Shown here: one piece after another, positions 1 through 11,639 of the stretch
Position numbering within the stretch: position 1 is the stretch's first letter
Layout: the number at the start of each line of letters is the position of its first letter
Source: Chara braunii
Lineage: Eukaryota; Streptophyta; Charophyceae; Charales; Characeae
Direction: 5' to 3'
NCBI GenBank assembly: GCA_003427395.1
Contig: BFEA01000039.1
Location: 2,023,769-2,054,688 of the forward strand
Length of the DNA: 30,920 bases
Notes under the pieces: generated by a model
Databases searched by the model: none
Seen by the model: the letters and a program-made list of their open reading frames with translations, nothing else
Told to the model about the DNA's origin: nothing
Position numbers and translations under genes: made by a program

Positions 1-535
1 GGATGAGTAAGGGAGCCTATTATGTTAGAGGTCATCAAAGGACTTCGAAAAGAATTAGGCTAAGAACGCCGAAAGCTTTATGAGCATAGAATGAGAATTT
101 TGAGTCTGGGTTCTAAGTGGTTGTTGGACTTATATAGCCATTGAAGTGTGAAATCTGTCCCGCGTAATGTGTTATGAATTAAGGCATATAAGACGGTAGG
201 CAGATGCGGTGAACAAGAGTTATGACCTTAATAAAAAGGAATACAAAAAATAGTAGATCTGCATGACGTCTTTACAAAAAAAAGGATATATGATCCTAGA
301 GGCAGTTGGAATAACAGTGAAGGGGCTAATACTTAGACTATTTTGCTTACATTTGATAGGGCAATAAGTGGTAGTTGATGTTAGACTTTCGCTTGAACCT
401 TTACAGGCTTGGATCATCCACTTGAATTTGTAAAGTTGTAACTAAGGACTTAAGACTATTTTTCTGATGACATTTTTCTTGAGTTATGTATTAAGGTCAT
501 CCATACATGTCAGATCTTATCTTAGTAAGTCTATT
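1..535 (+). mobile_element. Older element: leader fragment
   Basis: Reverse-complement homology to about 21430-21970 of the young internal region, so the older element is on the plus strand. It continues beyond the left edge of the window. No gene seen. Confidence 0.75.
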
Positions 536-2168
536 TAGTGCCTATTTATGTTTGTTGCTTTCAAAAACCAGGGCAGATACCCGTATAAGGGTATTCGGAC
601 CGACAGCTTACCATACCATATTAAGCGACGAGGACGTTGCTTCGCCAAATCAGAAAGCTATAAATTCATCCAAAACTCCACGTGCTGACGAGAAAGGAAC
701 TAATCCGATCAGCCCGCAGACTCAGGTTCGAGGTCTCCATCGACCCATTCCAATACAGGCCTACTGCGGGACTACGCAAAGGTCTGTCACACATAAAAAA
801 CATTTATCAGCCCTCTGTGAGACAATACAGAGAGAACAAGGCAGTCTCTCCAATATCACAAAACAGAATCACCGCCAAGTCCGCAAGGTTGTAGTCCCCT
901 CACTTGATCAGAGAAAGAAGACCACACACCCCGAAGACATCTCCCGACGAAGCCTTTTGCGATTTACAAAAAAATCACCATTGACCAAGCAAAAACGTGG
1001 TCCTCCTCGTCAGACTTTATCATCCACTGCAAAACCAACTTACTATGCCATTGAATCTATTAACCACCCTTCATACGAAGAAGGTCTCACTCAATAGGTC
1101 TCATAACCATCCCTTTCTCTCTAGGATGAACTTTCACACGACCTTTCATTAAAACATCTTCCCTCTCTGAAGATGAGTCTTTCAATAAGCAAAAGACTGC
1201 CTTTTCACAAAAGGTGTCTCTNCCATAAAACAACTCAAATTGAAAGACCAACTTATGGGTCANTGTCACAACTCAAACAATAAACATTCGACATGGTAAG
1301 CGCTCGAGTCTCAAAGACTCATAAATCCCTTAGGATTCTCACACTTTCACAAAAACGGACCGCAGTCCCTCCCCTTATACCCGACCCTATCACCCGCCCG
1401 CGGGCAGATTGCACGAGTATACCGACGAGTAGGCAGTTCACATCCATTCACATTCACAAAATACAAAACACATGAGATGTTTCTCATATATATCTCACGC
1501 AAAACCTCCATACATGAGGATAAAACCACACACGTGAGAGTGATTGTGATCGTCATATACGGGGATGTAGTCTCAGATAAAGTTTCAACTAAATATACAC
1601 TCAAGAGTGTAACACTTCCATTCAAGGGCGAACAAATCATGGTCTTGAATTACATATATATACAGATAGAGTTGAACAATCTCAACTCCCACTGAGATCA
1701 ATATCACACAAAAATTGCGGTCTTCCTGACCAGAGCTAAAATAGACACATTCTCGATCAGGACGTAACCACACCCCTCAAATCGGAGGGATTCAAGTAAT
1801 TCAAGACATATCTAAGAAACCAAGCAACATAAGAAATCATTCATATACAAGTCTTACGTATTACACTTCTAGGTTAGAGAGTCTGTCTCACATATGCTGA
1901 GGTCTGAATAAGTTTTATATCCAATTTTCTTAACGATAGGTCTAGTGGAATAGACTTTTCATTTCGTAATAATGTCTTTAAAACCACTCCTTGCTCTATC
2001 CGCAGGAGACATTCCAATAACTCGATTCGAGATAGTCCTAACATACCTCACATATACAACTGTTTTATTTGGGTTCTTTCCGCCTACAATTCGGATTATC
2101 TTACTGGACCATTATTACGAACCTCTCTTGATACATTGCCAGGTTCCCTTGCTGATCAAAGTACGAGA

Positions 2169-2842
2169 TTAGAAGTCTGCTATAGCTCGAACCTCATCCC
2201 AATCTACGGTCCTCTCACCTGGATCGTAGAAGCTCGCATAAGAATCAACAATATTGACCAAGCTCCTTAGTCCTTGGTCATGGGGTGAGAATCTTTGGTC
2301 CAATTATAGGTCATACACCTATTCGCACGTGTACCTTACATATACCCATTCTCGCACCCTCACTACGGCCTCTGCTGCGGCCTCTACCCTTGCCTGTCCC
2401 CAAAACACTTTTCTATCAGGAACCCCGACAAGATAACTCTTAATGGGGATGAAGGAAGTGTGAACTCTTCGACACGTTTGATCTCTATACAAGTCTTCAC
2501 CTGCTCTTCTTCTTCCTGGACCCTATCACTCGCCCACTTCACTGCAGCTCCTTCGGCTACCCTCAAAGGCCTCGTCAACAGGCTCTCATGCCTAAGCTCC
2601 AACTCAATCCCATGCAAGACCCAAAATGATGGTGGAGCATATAGGGTCACCCTCACGATCGCGCACTCTTTATCATTATCAGAGCCAGACTCGATTCGGA
2701 TAAAGATCACATTGTCTATCGACATGCCCCACCAAGAAGATACATACTCTCCTTCCTTGATTTGCCTTGACAACGATATCTTAAATTCACCTTCCCTTTT
2801 AACTGGTAAGGCCATATTGAGATCTTGTTTAGCATAAGGCAT
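2169..2842 (-). pseudogene. ORF-A of the older copy, frameshifted
   Basis: Homologue of ORF-A at 19480-20154, with ATG at 2840-2842 and TAA at 2169-2171 at the same codon positions. The span is 674 nt against 675, the difference being one G missing from a G run (2398-2401), which shifts the frame after about residue 148. Two more stops follow in the restored register, in the stretch corresponding to CELIYGMYLDQRF. The WWGMSI motif, the LHGIEL stretch and the VDWDEVRA end are shared. The frame remains open for 14 codons upstream without ATG. The product is unknown. Confidence 0.68.
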
Positions 2843-3699
2843 CCTGAGTTGCCTTTCGCTCTGTCTGGATTCTTCCCACCACAAAAAACGTTCAGCATAC
2901 GTATTTCGTTACTATGCTAACAATCACCCTTTTTACACTCCCTACTTTGGAAGCCTTGACTCCAAACTATCTTTTTCTAAAAATCCATACTTTCAAGTGT
3001 TTATAACCACTCAGCTCAGAGAAAATAATAATGGTAGTATATCACAATAGTAACACATTCACAAATATCAACACTTATAATAATATTTCCTCATCGAAAA
3101 TGATATATCATCTTGGTAATCTGATTTCAATAATTCTTTATAACAATCAAACGTATTATGTACAGGCAAGTCAATTATTCAAAGCACATACAAATACTTC
3201 ATAATAAGCTTATATCAATAGACATTTCATATGATAGACACTTTATGATCAGAGATAAGATCGCTAACAATTAACACTCTCATACATAATACCAACGAGA
3301 GTATCACATTGTACCCCCTAGCTTTGACAGAAGCATACTGTGGCGAGGGGCAGTGTAATCCTCTTTAGAAAGGATAGCATCTCAACTCCCTGAGCTCCGC
3401 TCAAGGATCAAGCCTCACTCCTTCTCCCTCCGATTCCAGCACTCGCTCCTTGCAGACCTTTACCGACAAAATAAACAACCTTACCACACACGCTTCGGGA
3501 TGTACGGTCCTGTCCTGTGCTGGTAAACCCACTTGATACAAAAATAGTTGGGGATTCACCCCCTACTTTTCTGTGGCAAGTAGTAGCCTCTTCCCGTATA
3601 GACCATGATCTGACAAAACTTAAATACTTTCCTCCTTTTTAGTAGTAATATAGTTATCTTATCCCAAGGGATACAACAACAATACCCCACTATGGACCA

Positions 3700-3712
3700 G
3701 GAACAGAGTTCC
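3700..3712. repeat. Small conserved leader hairpin
   Basis: GGAAC-AGA-GTTCC here and GGAAC-TTA-GTTCC at 20996-21008. The stem is the same and the loop differs, within an otherwise well-conserved leader block. Confidence 0.5.
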
Positions 3713-6597
3713 GGCGTGGGTCTCACTACTACTTACAAGATAAAATTATAACTTCTTCAAAGTCATCTCTCAAGGGAATAATAACATAAGATTGCAACCG
3801 TCATTATGATAGATCTTACACATTGACCATTCTATGAGAAAAAACTTATCTCAAGGAAGTGATCACTCCATTCACCTCTGGATCCGCATCAGACGTGGAT
3901 TCTGCATAATATCTCTACCCCTCTTTGAAGAGTAATTCAAACAAATAAATTTTAATAAACAACCATAAATTGATAATAGGACTTGAGACTCTCATACAAA
4001 TCCTTACAAACTGATAAGTTTAAGCACATACTTCAAATATTTAGCCCATATAAAAATACTCATAGAAGGGATAGCCTTAAAATAACATTAAGCACATAAA
4101 CCTCGTAGGTATACCGCACGAAGCGAGACTGCGTCTGTAGATTGGATGGTTGACTAACATAAAGAGTGTGTCGGCACGCAGATTTCAGACGCTCGTGATC
4201 TTTTTATTTATTGATGATTGAAGAATCGACGTGATCGCTGGTCGGATTTTTATTTTTTTTGATTAAGTTAGGGATTAATTGGATTATGTCTCGACTGATT
4301 GAAACGTTTGCCTGTGACTTATGCATACATGCGGAAAACGACATTGACAATGAGGCGGCCTTGAAGTATTCTCAGTAAGGTTCACGTGTCGCATAGTATC
4401 TATTTTGTTTAGGTGTCTGTCATAATTAGACTGAGCTTTGGGCCTAATACTATTGGTTATGGTGTCGGACTTTCAACGGGGAGATTCAGGGATCGAGATC
4501 GAGCGACGACGTCGCGGGGATATTAGAGTAGCTAGGAGATCGAGCGGTTGAGGGTCCGACAGGGCTATTTCCTTTGATTTTGTCGTCGGAAGAGTCAAGT
4601 CCTAGGTATTTTAATAATTTTATTGTCGTCTTTATTAATTTATTATTTGTCTCCGGCATTTTTTGACTTGGACGCAATGCCGGATTTGGGGGACGTCACG
4701 AGAGTCGAGAACCTTTAGCGCGGACCTTCCTTGGTTAACTTACGGGTTCCTGTGTGTTTGAGATGTTGGCGAGGTTCCTTTATCTTGTCCGCCTTGGGAG
4801 CACGGGCCGAGGAATTTAATATGTATGCGAGCTGACGGGTGATCAACCCACGAGGATGAAGAAAATTTGAGTAGCGTGAGGCCTTACCAGACGTACCGCC
4901 CACCAGCCGCAAGTCTGTTGTGAAAGGGTTGAGCGTGTGCCTGCAAATGAGGCTAGAAAAGATAGCGGGTCGTGCCTGGGGCGCGGTGAGACGGCCACTG
5001 CAGTAAGTCCACCTGTAGATCCACCTCTACGTCGGTCTTTAAAGTTCTCATTTCAAAATTTGCTACTACCACCAAGATCAGCACCGAGAAACAACTTTAC
5101 TCAGTACTGCAGGCTCCGTGCCTGCCTACTTTGCACGAGGTCGGAGTCACGGTGACTAGGAACGGGAGGACGATACCAGCCTGTAGCATTAGGACCAAGC
5201 TTCTTCGAATAGGTCGATCATTGTACCTCCCCTCTGGTCCTCTCCCCCTATGAACGTTACCAGTCTCCGCTCAATGCTATTCAGCGGGAACCAACGACGT
5301 ATCTCTGGATAGTTGGGCGCAAAGTTGCCCACAAAATACCTTTCGGCCGTAGGCGGAAGGCGAAATGCTATGACGGGGCCGACGGGTAGATGTCGGGTTG
5401 ACTCATGTGAGGACGAGTGGAGCTGGCGGAAATGTTGGAGAGCAGAATGTCGGACGGACTTAGGCATAAGGGCAAAACACTAACCGAACTATCAGGTGGT
5501 TGGTTTCCTTGGACGTCCCGAGGTGCTGGATAGTCGAATTCGACCGCTATTGGAGGCCGCACAAACACAATAGCGAGCGTGATGAACGTAGTGAGGAACC
5601 CGTGAGTGAACCCGGATGAAAATTTGTGTCAGGTGCTCATGCAACGTCGAGGGAAAGAACAACTATGGCGGAGAGATAAAAATCGATGATCCCACTCGTT
5701 GCTCAATGTAAACGGGCGGGGAAAGAGCCGATCCTGTTTTTTTTGGCTAAGGCGAATTCAATCGTTCTGTTAGATTTAGTAGTAAGTTAGTGGTTTGGTT
5801 ATGATATGTGTTAGAGGGTGCGTGAATGCAGCAGGGGTGATGAAGTTGGCTATGGAAGGAGACGTTATCTCACTCGATTCTGAACAAAATCGGGCAAGGA
5901 AAGATGCAGGTCGGGCGTTTTAGTGTTGGGCGATCCGGATTTTTAGGTTAGATTTGGACAAGGGCTAGCGAATTAGGAGTAGAGAGGAACGTGGCTGCGT
6001 GCAAGATATGGAGGAGGGAGTTAAAAGAGGTTGAATCGCAATCGTTCTTTGATCGATTGCGACAAAATAAAAGTCTACATAGAGCCTGATAGAGGTTTTC
6101 GGGGTGGGCGACCCCAAATATGATGTTAGTTTAGTTAGGAAGTTAGTGGGAGATGAGTCAGAGAAAGAAGAGGTGCGCGAGTAGAGTCGGGTGGAAGAAG
6201 AGAGAGTATGGCGGGGGTGAAAGGTACAATTTCCTGCCCGATTCTCTACGGAAACGAGTCACAAAACATGCTAATCTTGGGTATTTGGCCATTACGAATT
6301 AGATGGGAAAGACTAGTTTTGAAGATGGAGCGTAGGATCGAGTGCTATGATGGGATTTTGTTTTGTGCCTTGGCTAGCAGTCAGGAGGGGCCGCCCACGG
6401 GGTGCAACTGTGCTTGCTGCCACACCCACAGCCGGGTTGACCCTGTCCCTCGTCACTGATCGTTTGACAGACTAGGCCATGCAAGGTTAAGTATGAATGT
6501 GCTGCGCAGTCAAACGGTGAATGGCTCGATCCGAACTTGTTATTTAGCTACCCATATCCGACCAAGGTCGTGGACAAATTCGGAAGAGTGGAGTATC

Positions 6598-6601
<4 letters not shown>

Positions 6602-6674
<73 letters not shown>
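6602..6674. repeat. AG microsatellite (older LTR)
   Basis: A 73-bp uninterrupted AG run on the plus strand, the sense strand of the older element, equivalent to the CT runs in LTR1 and LTR2. Confidence 0.92.
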
Positions 6675-6676
<2 letters not shown>

Positions 6677-7497
6677 TTTACAGATAATCGAGTGGGTGGA
6701 TGTAGCTGACTGAGGAGGATCATGTGGTGTACTTACGTCGTGCCGTTGGAGCTCCTCCGGAGACAGGACAGGCGATGCGGGATGAGTCAAAAATCAGATT
6801 ACGGTACCAGACTACATGGCAAGGTTGAAGACTTGCCTGTTCATCAGTGCGCCGCATGGCCTATAGGTAGAAGTAACTTTGGTACAACCACGTTGTTCAA
6901 AACTTATCTGATGACCGGTATGCTATTCATCTTGTCGACCAAGATAGCAAAAATCCAGCCACGAGTTGGGTGCTTGTCGGTGTTTGGTGAGGGTTGCATA
7001 ACCAGATACGGGATATTTCGGACAAGTGAGCATTGAGAAAGGGGTTGCAGGCATGGTTAGTTTCCGGTGTGTTATTCCTCTCACTAGCCTGTGTTCGAGG
7101 GGAGACCAGTTGTGAGAATGCAAATTTAGTTGTTGGCGACTGCACCGGTCGTCCATCCGTACAAGGTGGATGAAGGTCAACGGTCAATGGTATGACTTTA
7201 GTTTGACCAGAGCTGTTGTGCACTTTGGCCACCATTGTGGGGCCCTCAGGTGCATGAAGGTACCAAGGCCCTCTCCTGGGAGTTGAGTCTGTCCCTCTCC
7301 TGTATCTCGAGAGTCTGAAACCCTTCCTTCTGCCCTTCTTACTTTAAGTCTAGTCATGTTCTGAGACGAAGGCGGCAGACGGGATTGCAACCCGTAGGAC
7401 CGCAACAAGACTCTGGGGAGTTAGCCCACCGATTGCGGGAGCTCTGTCAGGAGGAGTTCTGGAGGCAGGGAACTAAAAGATAATCATTGTTTTCCTT

Positions 7498-7506
7498 CTA
7501 TAAACC
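7498..7506 (+). promoter_or_regulatory. Candidate TATA box, older LTR
   Basis: Plus strand CTATAAACC, on the strand expected for the oppositely oriented older element. Confidence 0.25.
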
Positions 7507-8480
7507 TGATTATAACCCATAATTGTAGTCATTACTACGTTTGACTGAGTATGTTGTCTGTCTCTCTATCTTGACTTTCAGTTTGACTTTTACGACACAA
7601 TCCTGACTAAGTAAAGGAATGATTGTGCAAATTCAGTTCCGGTTTTTGTTGTCTAACTGAAAGCAGATTGTGGGATTGCATATGGGGGAAGGATGAGAGG
7701 AAGGCAGTATTGTGTGTGTTTGGCCGAGTCAACTAAGGGTTGGGAGAGTCTCCATAAGTTTGGGGGGCCCAGTACTATGTTTATTTTGATTGTTTAAAGG
7801 ACCAGATAAGTTCCCATAAGTTTGGGTGGTCTGGTTGCTTTGACATGCGAGGGCTGAATGTGATCGCCTTTTCAGGGACCAAACATTTTTGTATAAGTTT
7901 GGATGGCTTGGTCGTTTTATTTCTTTGGGGTTTTCTTTTGTTTATTAGTTTTTTCTTGTTTTATTCTGAAAAGAAAGCTTAGGCGACGGACTGGACAAGT
8001 TTCCATAAGTTTCGAGCGCATCGGTCCGTCACCGCACGGGGCAGCGCGGGACCCTCCCGACCACGTCACACAGGAGTTGGTTTTTATTCCTCATCGCGAA
8101 TATATATGGAGCTTCCGCAAGCCGCTCCAATCGAGTGCGCCAACCATACCTCCCGCGAGCCCCTACGACAGGATAGAGCATACGCGAGGCATGCCTTACC
8201 TCCACCTTATGGGAGCTGTCACCTCCCTTCGGTGGGCGTATCCCCGCCGAGCTACCAGTCCACAGTACGAAAGCCGATCAGTTGCAATCGCAGAGGTGGA
8301 CCAGCCGAGGGCGTTTTTCATTTACTGTAGCATAGGGGGTACGCGCGGTAGTACGCCTTTATCAGACCCGCACGAAAACCGACATCTTGGGGGGCTGAAG
8401 TCCCAAGTGCGACCCGTCGTCCGTCAACTAGGATGTATCCCACTCACCACGCATACACCACTCTACGGACGTGAAAATAA

Positions 8481-8496
8481 AACACACACACACACA
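8481..8496. repeat. CA microsatellite (LTR1)
   Basis: Short AC run near the inner LTR end; LTR2 has the same at 22913-22931, slightly longer. Confidence 0.8.
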
Positions 8497-8721
8497 TCAA
8501 ACAACGCGATAACACTCCTAGTCCCTTCATTAGCCATCCCATAACTTTCCGACGCGGAAATCGGATAGGCGACACGCGCGAGACTTAGTATAAAACCGCG
8601 AGGACGCAGGGTTTACTCATATCGACTACTAGCAATGCAAACGTACGCAAGCAGTCGCAATGATGGCGTACTTTGTAGTACCCATACTCATGCGATCCTC
8701 GTTAATCTCGAGGGTCGCGCT

Positions 8722-8796
8722 CGACACTCAAGTGTCGGCTGACACGCGTCTTGAGGGATTGATCTCTCGACGTTGGACAACCGCCAAGTGCGGTTG
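8722..8796. repeat. Two conserved palindromes (LTR1)
   Basis: CGACACT-CA-AGTGTCG (8722-8737) and CAACCGC-CAAGT-GCGGTTG (8778-8796) are perfect 7-bp inverted repeats about 40 bp apart. Both recur in LTR2 (23154-23169 and 23210-23228, the latter with one mismatch) and in the older LTR (30777-30792, 30681-30699). Confidence 0.7.
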
Positions 8797-8839
8797 AAAA
8801 CCACCCCCTCTTCTGCATCATGCGGAGATTGGGTGGTAC

Positions 8840-9751
8840 ACAGGTTCATACATGTGGTGGCAGTCGTCTCTTATTGCCCTAGAGACTTGCTCTTTTTCCT
8901 AGGGCCTAGAGAGAAGTCAAGGGGTTTGACTTTGACGGCTGCCACTACTACAACGTCCAACTATAAAAATCTATAAAAAGCAAAGGATAAGGGGAAGTCT
9001 CATTCCCCTCGAAAACATGGTCTGTTCAACCCTTAAGCGCGGTCATAGTAGGCCGCACGAAACACTCAAAACATATGTATTTACATATATATAAAGGGTT
9101 ATCGATACAGGACGATCACTTCTCACAGTCACAGTGAGACTCCTTTCATCCATATATGTATGTAATCGCAGACAGTCACATCCAGAGTCCGAACCACCAA
9201 CATACCTGCAATCACATCAAAGATTCAACAAAAGTCCATGCACTACACGGGGTCAACTTCAACCATTCTCTATGCTCATACCCCTTGCTTTAGCCATACA
9301 AACCTCACTCTTGTGCAAATCCCCAAAATAAATACTCAGTACTTTTGTTAAATGACCATTCAATAAAGTCCGGTGAAAACGGAATGAAACAGTTCAAACC
9401 ACATGGCTAAAGCCTTTAGGTTGAGTGGAAAGAGTGAATTGGAGTTGAATCGCAAATAGGCGAATCGGCAACCAACCTGTTATCAGTGATAACAAAAGGT
9501 GATCCTCGTATGGTCAAGCTGAAACTAGTCAAAATCCTGAATCAAACGGTCAAGAGGACCTGCAACACAAGACAGATCAATCCCCCGACTAAACCTATAA
9601 GTCCTTGGAGAATAACCCCCATATCACGATCTCACTCAAATCCTTCCTAATTAACTAAGCCTGAAATCTACCTTTAAGCAGTGCCCAAAGAAAAGGTAGA
9701 TCAAGGCATAATCCCCCCTATACAAAGTGGATCGCCAGAGTCGCCACCTGT
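8840..9751. repeat. 912-bp segment present only in the young LTRs (LTR1)
   Basis: It starts ACAGGT and ends ACCTGT. The older LTR passes almost directly from sequence homologous to the right side to sequence homologous to the left side (junction about 30637), so it lacks this block. LTR1 and LTR2 are unusually alike within it (about 98% at 9121-9370). No target duplication was found at its edges. No gene seen. Confidence 0.5.
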
Positions 9752-9779
9752 CAAAATATAACCTATCTCCTTTAAACTA

Positions 9780-10085
9780 AGAAAATTTCGGCAGCGCTCC
9801 CCATAGGAAAAGTGCCTTTCCAGAATTTATATCAGCTCGAATATGAAAACAGAAATAACCTTCAATTTCCCAAAGTCCAATTTTGTCTAACTCCCTGATT
9901 TAGCAAAAAATTGGGCAACACTGCCTTTAGAAAATGAGACTTTCCAGATTTTTATCAAGTAATATATAAACTTTAGACAAGTTGAACTTTGACAAGTCCA
10001 AATTTGAGTAACTCTTTGGATTTGCAGAAATTTCGGCAGCGCTTCCCGTAGAGAAAGTAGCTTACCAGAATTTATACAAAACCAA
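9780..10085. repeat. Three tandem units of about 121 bp (LTR1)
   Basis: A block resembling AATTTCGGCAGCGCTTCCC followed by AGAAAGT..CCAGAATTTATA recurs at about 9785, 9907 and 10028, each followed by a related GACAAGTCCAAATTTG-type tail. The spacing is regular at 120-122 bp. The same three units occur in LTR2 and, more diverged, in the older LTR (30300-30620). Confidence 0.7.
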
Positions 10086-10367
10086 GTATAACAAAATATC
10101 CTAGAAAATGCAGAAATTGATCTAAGTAAAAAAACTTAGCTAAGAAAATGCAGGAATTGAAACTAACTCCTATGACTCTAGCACGTGGCGAGCAGCTAAA
10201 ACAACTACCTATCAGACTGAAACCCAGACCAAGTAGTAGCCTCACTCAGTCACATGCAGGCCAAACCACAAATGTAAGTACCCTCACCATCCCCAAGTCA
10301 ATTTGGCAGATAATAGTTCATAGTCTTTCAATGATTTAACCCCTTATACCCAACTTACATAAGGCAT

Positions 10368-11310
10368 AAGGTCGGGACACCCAAACTTATAGAATGAACC
10401 CTACCTTAGCCAGACCTAAAGTCAGGCCACTCAAACTTATGGAATGAGCGCAACTTAGCCAAAGTATACACAAACACAGGGCACAACAACTTTTCTCTTC
10501 TTTGGGCATATGACTAGGTCATTATAGTCGCTCTGAACTGTTTAAATAACCAACTTATATATACCTCTCTGAAGTTAGTCTTTAAAGTGGGCGTAGGACT
10601 GAGCCATTCATCTTAGAAACAATGCTCTGTCGACCTGAGTTACCTTCAGTTATACTCTTAATAATACTCTCTTCAGATCGTGATATGCCATAGTCAGACC
10701 ACCTAAACTTATAGAACGGTCTGATCAACTTGTTCATAAATAGAATAATAATAAAATATAGCCAAATTATAACATTTGGATTCCAACATGTGCGGGGTTT
10801 GAGTCAGATCACCTGAACTTACAGAACAGTCTGACTCTCTGTCTGATTCGTTTCTCTCTGATGCAATCTGTGCGTGGCACTGGGCTAGACCAAAGCTTAT
10901 AGAATGGTCTACCCTTTGTCAGGTTCATTTTCTTAGAATAAAACAGGAAGAGGTTGGACCACCTAAACTTATAGAACGACTCGGGCCTCCTCGTTCAGAA
11001 TCCAATAAGGAGAAAAAAACCGAAAATAACCAAGACAACCAAAGCACTTGAACTTACAGAATACACTTGGCCCCTGAAAACATCAATCACAGACAACCCT
11101 CACAAGCCAGAGCAACCACACCACCTACACTTATAAAACAGTCCGGTCCTCAAGGCAACCCCACAGCACTAGGTCTCCCCAAACTTATGGGGACTCCCGA
11201 GCCTCCAGAGCAATCAGACCACCTAAACTTATAGAACGGTCTAACGCTCCAAACAATCCAAAATAAAACAAAGCACTGAGTCTTCCCAAACTTATGGGGA
11301 CCTCCCAGTC
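10368..11310. repeat. Cluster of 11 related hairpins in LTR1
   Basis: Eleven copies of a core close to AAACTTAT(A/G)GAA begin at about 10383, 10433, 10705, 10815, 10893, 10965, 11050, 11127, 11181, 11225 and 11288. Most are flanked by complementary arms: AAGGTcGGG/CCCtACCTT (10368-10407), TCAGACC/GGTCTGA (10694-10724), GAGTCAGA/TCTGACTC (10801-10837), TAGACC/GGTCTA (10886-10911), CCCC/GGGG (11177-11192). Arm sequences differ between units but remain pairable; the 10965 and 11127 units are poor. Spacing is irregular (44-272 bp), so this is not a simple satellite. Confidence 0.75.
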
Positions 11311-11550
11311 TGAATGACCCAACCGACTTTAATGCAATACCGCCTTCTCATCCTGTCCCTTCCCAGATGTAATATCTTTTTACAATCTGCTTTCAGTCAA
11401 TCAACAAAACTGAAACTGAGATTGCATAGACATTCCTTTACTTAATCTGGTTTAAGTCCTGAAAGTCAAACCAGAAAGTCATCATAGGGATGCATGTCAT
11501 ATATTCAATCAAGCACGGAATGGGCAATACAGATAGGGGCTATAATTTGG

Positions 11551-11558
11551 GTTTATAG
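11551..11558 (-). promoter_or_regulatory. Candidate TATA box, LTR1
   Basis: The minus strand reads CTATAAAC about 3.5 kb into the LTR. The equivalent sites are TATATAAAC in LTR2 and CTATAAACC in the older LTR. Conservation in three copies and correct orientation make it a candidate U3 promoter element. No transcription evidence exists. Confidence 0.3.
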
Positions 11559-11639
11559 AAGGAAAAGTAATAGTTATCTTTCAATTTCCTGCCTCCAAAA
11601 CTCCTCCTGAGTTCCGGCGGAACTCCCTCAATCGGTGGG

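Larger units (their letters stand above)
536..4115 (-). mobile_element. Older element: inverted internal piece
   Basis: Collinear with the young element from about 15035 (last LTR bases) to about 21425, but it lies between two pieces that read the other way. It includes the LTR end (CGACA at 601-605), decayed 3' noncoding sequence, ORF-A and most of the leader. It lacks the 0.7-kb and 2.1-kb stretches at 15241-15945 and about 17340-19480. The 196-codon plus-strand frame at 507-1097 spans the junction and is not a gene. Two N bases lie at 1222 and 1263. Confidence 0.75.
4116..8009 (+). repeat. Older element: 3' LTR, first part
   Basis: Reverse-complement homology to LTR1 from about 15030 down to about 10895, clearly more diverged than LTR1 is from LTR2. 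It contains the AG run (6602-6674), the TATA candidate (7498-7506) and several array hairpins, for example ACCAGA/TCTGGT (7801-7835) and GACCAA/TTGGTC (7877-7913). It ends at the young insertion. No gene: the 213-codon frame at 7903-8544 crosses the junction. Confidence 0.78.

Noticed and set aside
507-1097. 196-codon plus-strand frame
   Set aside because: It starts across the inversion junction near 536 and has no open counterpart in the young copy.
6596-6790. Frames reading Leu-Ser or Arg-Glu repeats
   Set aside because: Translations of the GA/CT microsatellite.
7903-8544. 213-codon plus-strand frame
   Set aside because: It crosses the junction between the older LTR and the young LTR at 8009/8010, so it is a chance fusion of two LTR pieces.
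10368-11310. CRISPR array
   Set aside because: Irregular spacing, variable arms and diverged cores with no uniform spacers, in plant-type repeat DNA.
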